Source: Chloroflexota bacterium
Lineage (GTDB): Bacteria > Chloroflexota > UBA11872
Assembly (NCBI GenBank): GCA_026707585.1
Contig: JAPOWQ010000041.1
Coordinates: forward strand, 91,154-155,153
Direction: 5' to 3'
Length of the DNA: 64,000 nt
Of the stretch, positions 57,094 through 64,000 are shown piece by piece (position 1 is the stretch's first letter; each line of letters opens with the position of its first letter). Under the pieces are notes generated by a model. It did no database searches. It saw nothing but the letters and a program-made list of their open reading frames with translations, and was not told the origin of the DNA. A program made the translations under genes and the position numbers.

Positions 57094-57744
57094 GTGCGGC
57101 TCCCGCGCTACACCTGGCGCGAGGCCTGGCGCTGGATGCGCTGGGACGTACCGACCCGGGTCGCGTTCCTGATCGGCGCCCCACTGATCTGGATCGCGAT
57201 TGCCGGCATCGACCCGTCGGCCATCGGACTCCAACTGGGCCTGGGGTTGTTGGACTGGGTGCTGATCGGCCTGTGGTCGATCGGCGTGATGCTGGTCACG
57301 CTGACCTATCGCCGCTGGCTCTGGCCGGTGCGGGTCGCGGGGGACCGCTCGGCGCTGCTGCTGAACCTGCCGTTCTTCCTGGTCCTGAATCCGGTCGCTG
57401 AAGAACTGTTCTTCCGCGGCGCGGCGCTGTTCGGCCTGGGCAACCTGGTCGGCATGCCCTGGTCGATCGTGGTGACGTCGCTGGTGTTCGGCCTACACCA
57501 CGGGCTGGACCGGCAGTTTCCGCGCTCGTTCCTGGTGCTGGGCACGCTGGGCGGCCTGCTGTTCGGGATCGCGGCGGCGCACTTCGAATCCGTGGCCCCG
57601 GCCATCGTCCTCCACATCGCGGCCGACGCCGTGATCTTCGTGGCCGCCGCACCCATCCTGGAAGGCCTGGGCGTGGGTCTGCGGCTTCCGCAGCCGCCGT
57701 CGCCGACCCCTGCTGCGCCAGCACCGGCAGATCAGGCGTCGTAG
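57094..57744 (+). CDS. CPBP family intramembrane glutamic endopeptidase (CAAX-like)
   Basis: A 216-residue membrane protease-like protein with about six hydrophobic segments. The hallmark motifs are AEELFFRGAALFG (EExxxR), FGLHHG (FxxxH), and VLHIAADAVIF with the third His region. Members process prenylated proteins or act in bacteriocin immunity; substrate here is unknown. The start is likely GTG 57094, since in-frame sequence upstream is a shadow of rfbB; ATG 57133 is an alternative. It follows rfbB after 28 nt. Confidence 0.8.
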   Translation: MRLPRYTWREAWRWMRWDVPTRVAFLIGAPLIWIAIAGIDPSAIGLQLGLGLLDWVLIGLWSIGVMLVTLTYRRWLWPVRVAGDRSALLLNLPFFLVLNPVAEELFFRGAALFGLGNLVGMPWSIVVTSLVFGLHHGLDRQFPRSFLVLGTLGGLLFGIAAAHFESVAPAIVLHIAADAVIFVAAAPILEGLGVGLRLPQPPSPTPAAPAPADQAS

Positions 57745-57760
57745 TCCCGCCGCGCGGGCC

Positions 57761-57774
57761 CGTTGCTAGACTGA
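57761..57774 (+). promoter_or_regulatory. Promoter-like 14-mer upstream of tRNA-Arg
   Basis: The same CGTTGCTAGACTGA as at 56003-56016. TAGACT at 57767-57772 with TG one base upstream forms an extended -10, 10 nt before the mature tRNA 5' end. It is likely the tRNA promoter. Confidence 0.55.
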
Positions 57775-57781
57775 TTTCCCT

Positions 57782-57858
57782 GACCCCGTAGCTCAGTTGG
57801 ACAGAGCGTGTGGTTGCGGACCACAAGGCCGGAGGTTCGAGTCCTCTCGGGGTCGCCA
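57782..57858 (+). tRNA. tRNA-Arg (anticodon GCG)
   Basis: A 77-nt cloverleaf with encoded CCA. The acceptor stem is GACCCCG with CGGGGTC, the D arm GCTC/GAGC, the anticodon stem TGTGG/CCACA with loop TTGCGGA, and the T arm GGAGG/CCTCT with TTCGAGT. Loop positions 34-36 read GCG, which pairs with CGC and by wobble with CGT. Most bacteria read these codons with tRNA-Arg ACG (inosine), so a GCG anticodon is unusual. It precedes an aldo/keto reductase gene by 35 nt. Confidence 0.93.
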
Positions 57859-57893
57859 AACAACCGGAAGCCTGAAGGCACTGCGGAACCCGC

Positions 57894-58880
57894 ATGACTG
57901 ACGACCGAATCCCGCGTCGTCGCATAGGAGCTTCAGACCTGGAAGCAGGCGCGGTCGGCGTCGGCACCTGGCAGTGGGGCGACCGGCGCTACTGGGACGA
58001 TCACGACGGCCAGGAACCGACCGACATCGACGCCACATACCACGCGACGCTGGATCGAGGCGCCGACTTCCTGGACACCGCGGAGCTTTACGGTTTCGGT
58101 AAGTCCGAGCGGGTAATCGGCAGGCTTCGAGCGGATGACTCGCGGCCGGCTGTGGTCGCAACCAAGTACATGCCCTCGCCCACGCGCTGGCGCGTGCGCT
58201 CGGTGGACCACGCCATCAACGGCAGCCTCAAGCGTCTGGGCGTCGACCGGATCGACCACTACCAGGTGCATTGGCCGTACAGTTTCATTCCGCACCGCCG
58301 CCTGCTGAGCCAGCTGGCTCGAGCCGTGCATGACGGCCGGCTAGCCTACGTCGGCGTCAGCAACTTCACCGAACCGCAGATGCGGCGCGCGCACGGCGTG
58401 CTGGCCGACGCGGGCGTGCCACTGGTCTCGAACCAGGTGTCGTACAGCCTCCTGCGCCGGGCGCCCGAGGTGAACGGCGTGCTGGACGCCTGTCACGAAC
58501 TGGATGTCACGCTGATCGCCTACAGCCCCCTGGCCCAGGGCTTGCTCAGCGGCAAGTACGGGCCCGGTGGCCGCCAGCCGCGCCAGCGGCCGATGCGTCG
58601 CCTGCTGCGGGCCAAGACGCCGGAAACGGTGATGCCACTCCTGGAGAGCCTGCGACGGATCGGCGATTCCGTCGGGGCTACGGCCGGCCAGGTCGCCGTG
58701 GCCTGGACGCTGCGGGACACGGCCGTGCTACCCATCGTGGGCGCGCGCACGGCCGGGCAGGCGGAATCAAATGCCGACGCCGCACTGATCGAACTCGACG
58801 ACGAGGCCCTGCGCGAATTGGACGCGGCATCACGCGCGTACCGCACGGCCGGGCCGTTGGCGCGCCGACTTCGAGGCTGA
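57894..58880 (+). CDS. Aldo/keto reductase
   Basis: A 328-residue TIM-barrel NADPH-dependent oxidoreductase. The active-site Asp and Tyr are in GADFLDTAELYGFGKSE, the Lys in VVATKYMP, and the His in DHYQVHWPY, completing the catalytic tetrad. The C-terminal WTLRDTAVLPIVGARTAGQAESN contains NADP-binding residues. It reduces an aldehyde or ketone of unknown identity. AGGCAC and nearby bases give a weak RBS. It lies downstream of tRNA-Arg. Confidence 0.9.
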   Translation: MTDDRIPRRRIGASDLEAGAVGVGTWQWGDRRYWDDHDGQEPTDIDATYHATLDRGADFLDTAELYGFGKSERVIGRLRADDSRPAVVATKYMPSPTRWRVRSVDHAINGSLKRLGVDRIDHYQVHWPYSFIPHRRLLSQLARAVHDGRLAYVGVSNFTEPQMRRAHGVLADAGVPLVSNQVSYSLLRRAPEVNGVLDACHELDVTLIAYSPLAQGLLSGKYGPGGRQPRQRPMRRLLRAKTPETVMPLLESLRRIGDSVGATAGQVAVAWTLRDTAVLPIVGARTAGQAESNADAALIELDDEALRELDAASRAYRTAGPLARRLRG

Positions 58881-58965
58881 GGACCTCTCAACGCAGGAAA
58901 ACCCACTAACTCGCCGGGTGCGGGGCGCGTATCCTGAGTGTGAGGGCTCAAGGGGGAACGCAAGC

Positions 58966-60540
58966 ATGTACGACGCTCGTAAGGGTTTAGGCTCCGTGTT
59001 GAAGCGCGAGGCGCGACCGGCGCTGGCCGGCCTGATTGCCGCCGGCGTGTCGTTTGGAATCACCGAGATCTTCGCCGCGCTGATTTCCGGCGGTCCATCG
59101 CTCATCATCGCGGTGGGCTCGGGGGTCATCGACCTCTCGCCGAAGTTCGCCAAGGACTTCGCGATTGCCGTATTCGGCACCAACGACAAGCTGGCGCTGC
59201 TCATCTCCATCGTTGTCATCGGACTGGGCCTGGGCGCGGTGGTCGGCGTGGCCGGGATGCGGAAGTTCTGGATCCCGCAACTTGGCTTTGCGGTGTTCGG
59301 GATCGTGGCCGCCGTGGCCGGGATCGCCGAACCGCAGCTCTCGCCCGTGCTGGCCCTGATCGGGGCTCTCCTGGCGACCTCGGCCGGCATGTGGACGCTG
59401 GCGATGCTGCTGAAGCTCGTGCAAGCGCAGGAAATGCCGCAGCCCGTGCGCGACCCGCGGCTGATGGGGCTCGGCCGCCGCTCCTTCATGCGGATGGCCG
59501 GGGCATTTGCGGTCCTGGCGGTCGGAACCGCGGCCGGCGGGCGCGTGCTCCTGGAGCGGGCGCACACTATCGCGTCCAGCCGTCTGGACGTGATTCTGCC
59601 CAAGCCGCGCGACGCCGCGCGGCCGGTACCCGCAGGCGCCATGGTCGATGCCGCGGGCATCGGCCCGATCGTGACGCCCAACGAGGACTTCTATCGGATC
59701 GACACGGCCCTCAGCATTCCGCAGGTCGATCTGTCCACCTGGACGCTCAAGATCGAGGGCCTCGTGGACCGGCCCTACCAACTGACCTACGACGAATTGC
59801 TGGACCTCTCGCGGGTCGAGCGCCACGTCACCCTCTGCTGCGTCTCCAACGAGGTCGGCGGCGACCTGGTGGATAACGCCAAGTGGCTGGGTGTGCCGCT
59901 GACGGAGTTGCTGGACCGAGCTGGCTTGCAGGCCGAGGCCAGCCAGATTGTCGGTATGTCCGTGGATGGCTTCACCGCAGGGTTCCCGGTGGACACCGTC
60001 TACGACGGACGCCAGGCGCTGGTGGCCGTGGGGATGAATGACGAGCCGCTGCCGCCGAAGCACGGCTTCCCGGCCCGGCTGGTCGTGGCGGGCCTCTATG
60101 GCTACGTCTCGGCCACGAAATGGCTGGACGCGATCGTGGTGAACCGGTGGGAGGACTTTGACGGCTACTGGATTCCGCGCGGCTGGTCCAAGGAAGGACC
60201 GATCAAGACCCAGTCGCGGATCGACGTGCCGCGACATGGCCAGACGGTGCAACCGGGCATGCAGCCAATTGCCGGCGTGGCCTGGGCGCAGAACCGAGGT
60301 ATCACCAAGGTCGAGGTTAACGTGAACGACTCCGGTTGGCAGGAAGCTCAACTGGGCGAAGCGATTTCAAAGGACACCTGGCGGCAGTGGGTCCTGCCCT
60401 GGGACGCCACGCCGGGCAGGCACACCATCGCCGTCCGCGCCACCGACACGTCGGGCGAGCCGCAGACGGCCTTTGTCCAGCGCTCAGACCCCGACGGTGC
60501 GACGGGTCGCCACACGATCTTCGTGAACGTCAGCGGCTAG
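58966..60540 (+). CDS. Membrane-anchored molybdopterin-dependent oxidoreductase (sulfite oxidase/YedY-like)
   Basis: A 524-residue protein. The N-terminal 160 residues hold about four hydrophobic segments (PALAGLIAAGVSFG, LALLISIVVIGLGLGAVVGV, GFAVFGIVAAVAGI, LIGALLATSAGM), then GRRSFMRMAGAFAVLAVGTAAGG, a Tat-like RR motif before a fifth hydrophobic stretch. The catalytic domain follows: YRIDTALSIPQVDLSTWTLKI, HVTLCCVSNEVGGD with the molybdenum-ligand Cys, and GFPARLVVAGLYGYVSATKWL. A C-terminal Ig-like dimer domain completes it. It probably reduces or oxidises a small sulfur or N-oxide substrate outside the membrane. ATG 58966 has AGGGGG upstream. Confidence 0.85.
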   Translation: MYDARKGLGSVLKREARPALAGLIAAGVSFGITEIFAALISGGPSLIIAVGSGVIDLSPKFAKDFAIAVFGTNDKLALLISIVVIGLGLGAVVGVAGMRKFWIPQLGFAVFGIVAAVAGIAEPQLSPVLALIGALLATSAGMWTLAMLLKLVQAQEMPQPVRDPRLMGLGRRSFMRMAGAFAVLAVGTAAGGRVLLERAHTIASSRLDVILPKPRDAARPVPAGAMVDAAGIGPIVTPNEDFYRIDTALSIPQVDLSTWTLKIEGLVDRPYQLTYDELLDLSRVERHVTLCCVSNEVGGDLVDNAKWLGVPLTELLDRAGLQAEASQIVGMSVDGFTAGFPVDTVYDGRQALVAVGMNDEPLPPKHGFPARLVVAGLYGYVSATKWLDAIVVNRWEDFDGYWIPRGWSKEGPIKTQSRIDVPRHGQTVQPGMQPIAGVAWAQNRGITKVEVNVNDSGWQEAQLGEAISKDTWRQWVLPWDATPGRHTIAVRATDTSGEPQTAFVQRSDPDGATGRHTIFVNVSG

Positions 60541-60552
60541 GGAGATTCCAGC

Positions 60553-61422
60553 TTAGGCGTAATCCCCGTGGGCCCCTGTTCCGCTGGGATCGGCGAGTTC
60601 GTCGGCGCCGCAGAGGTAGCGCCACCAGTCGGCGCGTTCCTGGGCCACGGCCGAGGATTCGCCGGTCAGGTTGTGGGCGTTCTTGTTCATGCGGAAGAAG
60701 CGCCGGATTTCCTCGCTGTCCCAGCCTTCGGTGTTGAAGATGCCGCGCTGCGGGACCCGCGGGTTGTAGCGAATCTTGAACATGAAACGCCACTGATCGA
60801 TCTCGTTGGTCTGGGCGCAGTGCCAGAGGGCCTCGTGCATGAACACGATACGCCCGGCCTTGCCTGACAGGCGCTTCTGACCCGCGATGTTCTTGTAGCG
60901 GGCCACGTCCGGTCCGAGCACCGAGCGCATGTGCGAGCCGGGCAACACCAGCGTGGGCCCCATCTCGTGCGGGGTGTCGTGGGCGAAGTAGGCCGTGAGG
61001 ATGTCGAACGACCAGGGATGCACGCCCGGCAGCCGCACCTGGCGCCGTCCGCCGGCGTCCACGTGCCACTGCTGGGCCGTCTCCTGCAAAGGTCCGGTGC
61101 AGTGCAGGGCGGAGTGGCTAGCCACGTGCCCAGGGCCCAGCAGGCTCTGCAGCACCGCCTTCACGCGCGGCAGGTTGTGCACGGCACGCACGGCGGCGGA
61201 TCGTTCGTAGAAGCCGTGTGGGTTGTCGGTGATGTGCCAGCGGACCTCGGGAATCGGGCCGTCCTCGTTGACCGATGCCAGTTCATCGGCATAGACGGCT
61301 TCGCTCAATTCGTCCGGCACGAGGTCGTCGAACTCGATGAAGCCATCGATGACGAAGCGCGCCATCTGGTGCACGTCCAGGAGTTCGGTCTGCGGTACGA
61401 CTTCGGTCTCTGCGATCGCCAT
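60553..61422 (-). CDS. Phytanoyl-CoA dioxygenase (PhyH) family protein, 2
   Basis: A 289-residue oxygenase of the PhyH family. It has HSALHCTGPLQETAQQWHVDAGGRRQVRLPGVHPWSF with the HxD motif, YFAHDTPHEMGPTLVLPGSHM, and the distal His with Arg in FMHEALWHCAQTNEIDQWRFMF. Overall it matches PhyH-type dioxygenases that hydroxylate small substrates with Fe(II) and 2-oxoglutarate. It shares little sequence with PhyH proteins 1 and 3. A 94-aa unknown protein gene is 45 nt upstream on the same strand, so the two may form an operon. Confidence 0.83.
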   Translation of the reverse strand: MAIAETEVVPQTELLDVHQMARFVIDGFIEFDDLVPDELSEAVYADELASVNEDGPIPEVRWHITDNPHGFYERSAAVRAVHNLPRVKAVLQSLLGPGHVASHSALHCTGPLQETAQQWHVDAGGRRQVRLPGVHPWSFDILTAYFAHDTPHEMGPTLVLPGSHMRSVLGPDVARYKNIAGQKRLSGKAGRIVFMHEALWHCAQTNEIDQWRFMFKIRYNPRVPQRGIFNTEGWDSEEIRRFFRMNKNAHNLTGESSAVAQERADWWRYLCGADELADPSGTGAHGDYA

Positions 61423-61467
61423 CCCTCGGCCCCTTCCGTTCCGGCGCGCGGGCGGCGCCGGCTACGA

Positions 61468-61752
61468 CTACCCCTCGACTTCGACGTTGCGTTCCAGCCA
61501 GAATTCGTTCGCCAGTTGTCCCGTTCCGGTACCCGCGCTGCGCTCGGGTTGGGGGCTGGCCTGGAATACGCGCCAGCCGTGGCGCATGGCGTCCAGGACG
61601 GATTCGTATGGAACCTCGTACTCGCTGCCCGTCTGCATCTGCACGGCGTTCGCCGGCAGCGCCCCGTCATAGAGCGCCCAGGCGACGGTGGGCGACCCCA
61701 GGTCGCCCGACTGGAGATGCAGGATCAGAATCTGCTGCCGAACTGGCGACAT
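61468..61752 (-). CDS. Unknown small protein upstream of PhyH 2
   Basis: A 94-residue protein that I do not recognise. It begins SPVRQQILILHLQSGDLGSPTVAWALYDG and ends in VEVEG, with mixed alpha/beta composition, no signal peptide or membrane helix, and no cysteine. It precedes PhyH 2 on the minus strand and diverges from PhyH 3, whose promoter region begins about 65 nt away. It may be a companion of the dioxygenase, but nothing in the sequence says how. Confidence 0.55.
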   Translation of the reverse strand: MSPVRQQILILHLQSGDLGSPTVAWALYDGALPANAVQMQTGSEYEVPYESVLDAMRHGWRVFQASPQPERSAGTGTGQLANEFWLERNVEVEG

Positions 61753-61815
61753 TCCGTCCCCTTGCGGCGAAGCGCGCGGCTCATGGTACCGAGACCGCCC
61801 GAAACCCCGCCTCGA

Positions 61816-61821
61816 TATAAT
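61816..61821 (+). promoter_or_regulatory. Consensus -10 (TATAAT) upstream of PhyH 3
   Basis: A perfect TATAAT at 61816-61821, 30 nt before the ATG at 61851. The -35 region is weak. It gives a short leader for PhyH 3. Confidence 0.55.
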
Positions 61822-61850
61822 TGGATGGCAGGCCGAATGGGGTGGGGCGC

Positions 61851-62621
61851 ATGGCCTTGCACACGCTAACGGAGGACCAGGTCGCGTTCTACAACGAGCG
61901 CGGGTACCTGCGGCTTCAAGACGTTTTCTCTCCCGACGAGGTCGAATTCCAGTCAGTTGAACTCGAGCGCCTGATGCTGGAGTGGGCCCAGCAGACGCCG
62001 GGCTGGCGCGGGCCCTGGCGCAAGGCCTATATGACCGCTGAAGAGGACGAACGCGCGCGGCTGACGGCCATGCACGAGCTCCAGAACTACTCCGAAGCTT
62101 TCGCTCGCGCGGTGGTAAACGACCGGCTCACCGGCGCCGTGGCCGACCTGATCGGACCCCATGTGGAACTGCATCACACCACCTTGCACGCCAAGGCCCC
62201 GGACATGGGAACCCCGTTTCCCATGCACCAGGACCACCCGTTCTACGAGCACGAAGGCCCCGCCTACGTGGACGCAATTGTGCATATCGATACGGCAAGC
62301 GAGCAGAACGGCTGCCTACAATTTCTTGAGGGGAGCCACAAGCTGGGACCGCTCCAGCACATTCGAGGCCCCGAATCGAGCCCACACTTGCCCACGGACC
62401 AGTACCGACTCGAAGACGCCGTGTCAGTTCCGGCCGGCGCCGGCGACGTGGTGTTCTTCAGCTACTACACCATCCACGGCTCCGCGCCCAATCGGACGGA
62501 TCAGTGGCGCCGTCTCGTGCGCTTCGGCTACCGCGACCCGGACAACGTCCAAACTTCCGGCCAGGGTCTGGGGCGTGACGGACTGATGGTGCGCGGTCAG
62601 AAGAGAAATCGGAAGGCCTGA
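61851..62621 (+). CDS. Phytanoyl-CoA dioxygenase (PhyH) family protein, 3
   Basis: A 256-residue Fe(II)/2-oxoglutarate oxygenase-like protein with a clear N-terminal EDQVAFYNERGYLRLQDVFSPDEVE, the HxD motif in FPMHQDHPFYEHEG, the core VDAIVHIDTASEQNGCLQFLEGSHKLG, and the distal His-Arg region YTIHGSAPNRTDQWRRLVRFGYR. All three metal ligands and the 2-oxoglutarate Arg appear to be present. Substrate is unknown. ATG 61851 is preferred over 61821 because it follows the -10 with normal spacing and begins the family fold. Confidence 0.87.
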   Translation: MALHTLTEDQVAFYNERGYLRLQDVFSPDEVEFQSVELERLMLEWAQQTPGWRGPWRKAYMTAEEDERARLTAMHELQNYSEAFARAVVNDRLTGAVADLIGPHVELHHTTLHAKAPDMGTPFPMHQDHPFYEHEGPAYVDAIVHIDTASEQNGCLQFLEGSHKLGPLQHIRGPESSPHLPTDQYRLEDAVSVPAGAGDVVFFSYYTIHGSAPNRTDQWRRLVRFGYRDPDNVQTSGQGLGRDGLMVRGQKRNRKA

Positions 62622-62686
62622 CGCATGCGTTGCCTTGGGTACGTTCGCGGCTCGCAGCGACCCGTTGCCCTTGCTGAGCCAGCGCG

Positions 62687-64000
62687 ATGACCGGCCGGCA
62701 GCGATTTGCGGTGCTGGCCCTTGTAGTTGGGGCCGTGATCGGCGCCATCGCGCTGATTGAGATCATCGTATCGCCGCCCGACCCCACGGTTGGCGTCGGC
62801 CTGCCCGGCGCAAACGACACCCAAACGGCCGCTCCTGCTCGCGAGACTCCCGCTTCTACCCGGGCCGTAGTAGCGGCGACCGTCGCGACCACGCCTCCCG
62901 TGGCGGCTACTGCCGCCGCGGCTGCGGCCGGTGGAGCCGCCGGCCAGCCAACGGCCGCGCCCGCGCCGGCCACGAGCGCGCCAACAGTGGCGACCAGCGG
63001 TCCTGCTCCTGTCACCAGCGCACCCACGCCGGTCCCAACCACACCAGCCGCGGTCGTCGTAGACCTCCCCGAGCTGCCGGTCATTGGCTTCGCGCCGGAA
63101 TTCGCGGGCATCACCGCCTGGCTCAACAGCGAAGTGCTAACGATGGACGACCTGCGAGGTCGTCCGGTCTTGATCGACTTCTGGACGTTCGGCTGCATCA
63201 ACTGCATCCGCACCCTGCCCCACGTCCGCGCCTGGCACGACGCCTACGGCCCGCACGGACTGGTTGTCGTCGGCGTGCATACCCCGGAGTTCCGGCACGA
63301 GTACGAGGAAGAAAACGTGCGCGAGTCGCTGCCCTCCCGCGGCGTCATTTGGCCGGTGGCCATGGACAACGACTACAAGACCTGGCGCGCCTACAACAAC
63401 CGCTTCTGGCCCCATAAATTTCTGATCGACCAGCAAGGGCGCATCCGCTATCACCACATCGGCGAAGGCGCCTATCAAGAAACCGAAAAGGCAATTCGCG
63501 CGCTGCTGGCCGAAGGCGGAACGGATCTCTCGCACATCCCGCTTTCCAGCGCGTCAATCCCTCGCAAGACGACCCCTTCGCCGTCCACCGGTCCTCGGTC
63601 ACTCTTTGCGGGAAGCGGATTTGCTTTCGGCTCCTACCTCGGCAATCCCACCGAGGCGCCTGGGGACGGTGTCCGACTTTTTACCGATAACGTCGACCAC
63701 AACAAGGAGGGCATCTATCTGGACGGGCGCTGGGCCTGGTCACCTAACGCCGCGCTGGCGCAGCCCGATTCCAGCGAGTCCTCGCGTCTGACCATTGTCT
63801 TTCAGGCGACGGAGGTCTCCGCCTCCTTTGGTGCAAGTAGTGAGGCGCCGATACGCGTGCCGGTCACCGTCGATGGGTCGCCAATCCCGGCCGACCGGCG
63901 CGGCGGGGACATCGTGGCCGCTGCCGACGGCCGGACGTACGTGGAGATCGGCCAGTTTCGGCTCTACGACATTCTTCGGAACGGCGCGGAACGCGGCGGC
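62687..64000 (+). CDS. TlpA/DipZ-type redoxin with Cys-Ile-Asn-Cys site (3' end beyond window)
   Basis: The frame is open for 438 codons to the window edge, so the gene is incomplete. A signal anchor (FAVLALVVGAVIGAIALIEIIV) is followed by about 100 residues of Ala/Thr/Pro-rich linker, then a thioredoxin-like domain with VLIDFWTFGCINCIRTLPHVRAW and GVHTPEFRHEYEEENV. A C-terminal domain (from about GFAFGSYLGNPTEAPGDGV) resembles the carbohydrate-binding-like tail of DipZ/redoxin proteins. It should be an extracytoplasmic thiol oxidoreductase. The Cys of FGCINC aligns with the UGA at 28738 in the thioredoxin-NHL gene, which supports the selenocysteine reading there. Confidence 0.87.
   Translation, partial: MTGRQRFAVLALVVGAVIGAIALIEIIVSPPDPTVGVGLPGANDTQTAAPARETPASTRAVVAATVATTPPVAATAAAAAAGGAAGQPTAAPAPATSAPTVATSGPAPVTSAPTPVPTTPAAVVVDLPELPVIGFAPEFAGITAWLNSEVLTMDDLRGRPVLIDFWTFGCINCIRTLPHVRAWHDAYGPHGLVVVGVHTPEFRHEYEEENVRESLPSRGVIWPVAMDNDYKTWRAYNNRFWPHKFLIDQQGRIRYHHIGEGAYQETEKAIRALLAEGGTDLSHIPLSSASIPRKTTPSPSTGPRSLFAGSGFAFGSYLGNPTEAPGDGVRLFTDNVDHNKEGIYLDGRWAWSPNAALAQPDSSESSRLTIVFQATEVSASFGASSEAPIRVPVTVDGSPIPADRRGGDIVAAADGRTYVEIGQFRLYDILRNGAERGG

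Noticed and set aside
57782..57858. tRNA-Arg as an attachment site for an integrated element
   Set aside because: No integrase nearby and no repeat of the tRNA 3' end seen in the following sequence.

Overview
This is a gene-dense, GC-rich bacterial chromosome segment. I see no rRNA, CRISPR array, prophage or intact insertion sequence. The gene mix suggests a member of the Chloroflexota, perhaps a SAR202/Dehalococcoidia-like marine or host-associated lineage. The clues are a canonical T-box before the branched-chain amino acid genes, a citramalate route to isoleucine, and many phytanoyl-CoA dioxygenase (PhyH), type-2 malate/lactate dehydrogenase, Gfo/Idh/MocA and HpcH-like genes. This placement is inference from gene content only.

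Layout. 1-1.5 kb: end of a class III aminotransferase, a RidA-like protein and a divergent DEDD exonuclease. 1.6-11.8 kb: a T-box leader followed by ilvB-ilvN-ilvC-leuA-leuC-leuD-leuB-cimA, with overlapping or closely spaced genes that together make leucine, valine and isoleucine (ilvD is not here). 11.9-13.9 kb: an M20 peptidase and a YqeC-like selenium-associated protein. 14-19 kb: a GDP-6-deoxyhexose cassette (gmd, reductase, phosphohexomutase, cupin) facing a flippase. 19-27 kb, minus strand: a threonine-synthase-like enzyme, a DksA-type zinc finger, Hsp20 with a recognisable promoter and HAIR-type operator, two tandem Ldh-family dehydrogenases with an aminotransferase, and a divergent groESL pair. 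27-37 kb: an amidohydrolase, a thioredoxin-NHL gene interrupted by an in-frame UGA, a tandemly duplicated beta-propeller gene, an L,D-transpeptidase and an ArsC-like protein. 37-50 kb: mostly minus-strand metabolic genes, including a Cache protein, a DUF3604-like protein, a DegT aminotransferase, purE, icd, a VapBC-type pair and tandem nucleoside phosphorylases. 50-64 kb: katG, a small dispersed repeat with gene relics, three PhyH genes, an rfbB-like dehydratase, a CPBP protease, tRNA-Arg, a membrane-anchored molybdopterin oxidoreductase and a redoxin truncated by the window edge.

The main discovery candidate is at 28609-30081. A thioredoxin-like domain plus NHL beta-propeller (NHLRC2-like) reads through one UGA exactly at the first residue of the redox CxxC motif, giving Cys-Sec-Ile-Asn-Cys. 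A perfect 7-bp hairpin with an AGTT loop lies 18 nt after the UGA, as expected of a bacterial SECIS element. The redoxin at the 3' end of this same window has Cys at the aligned position (FGCINC). This makes a selenoprotein the best reading.

Other notable points are: three tandem gene duplications, one of which copied the 3' end of the neighbouring SDR gene; a 92-nt repeat whose upstream copy carries a decayed PhyH start; a possible leader peptide with hairpins before leuA; a tRNA-Arg with anticodon GCG; and several unusual translation starts.
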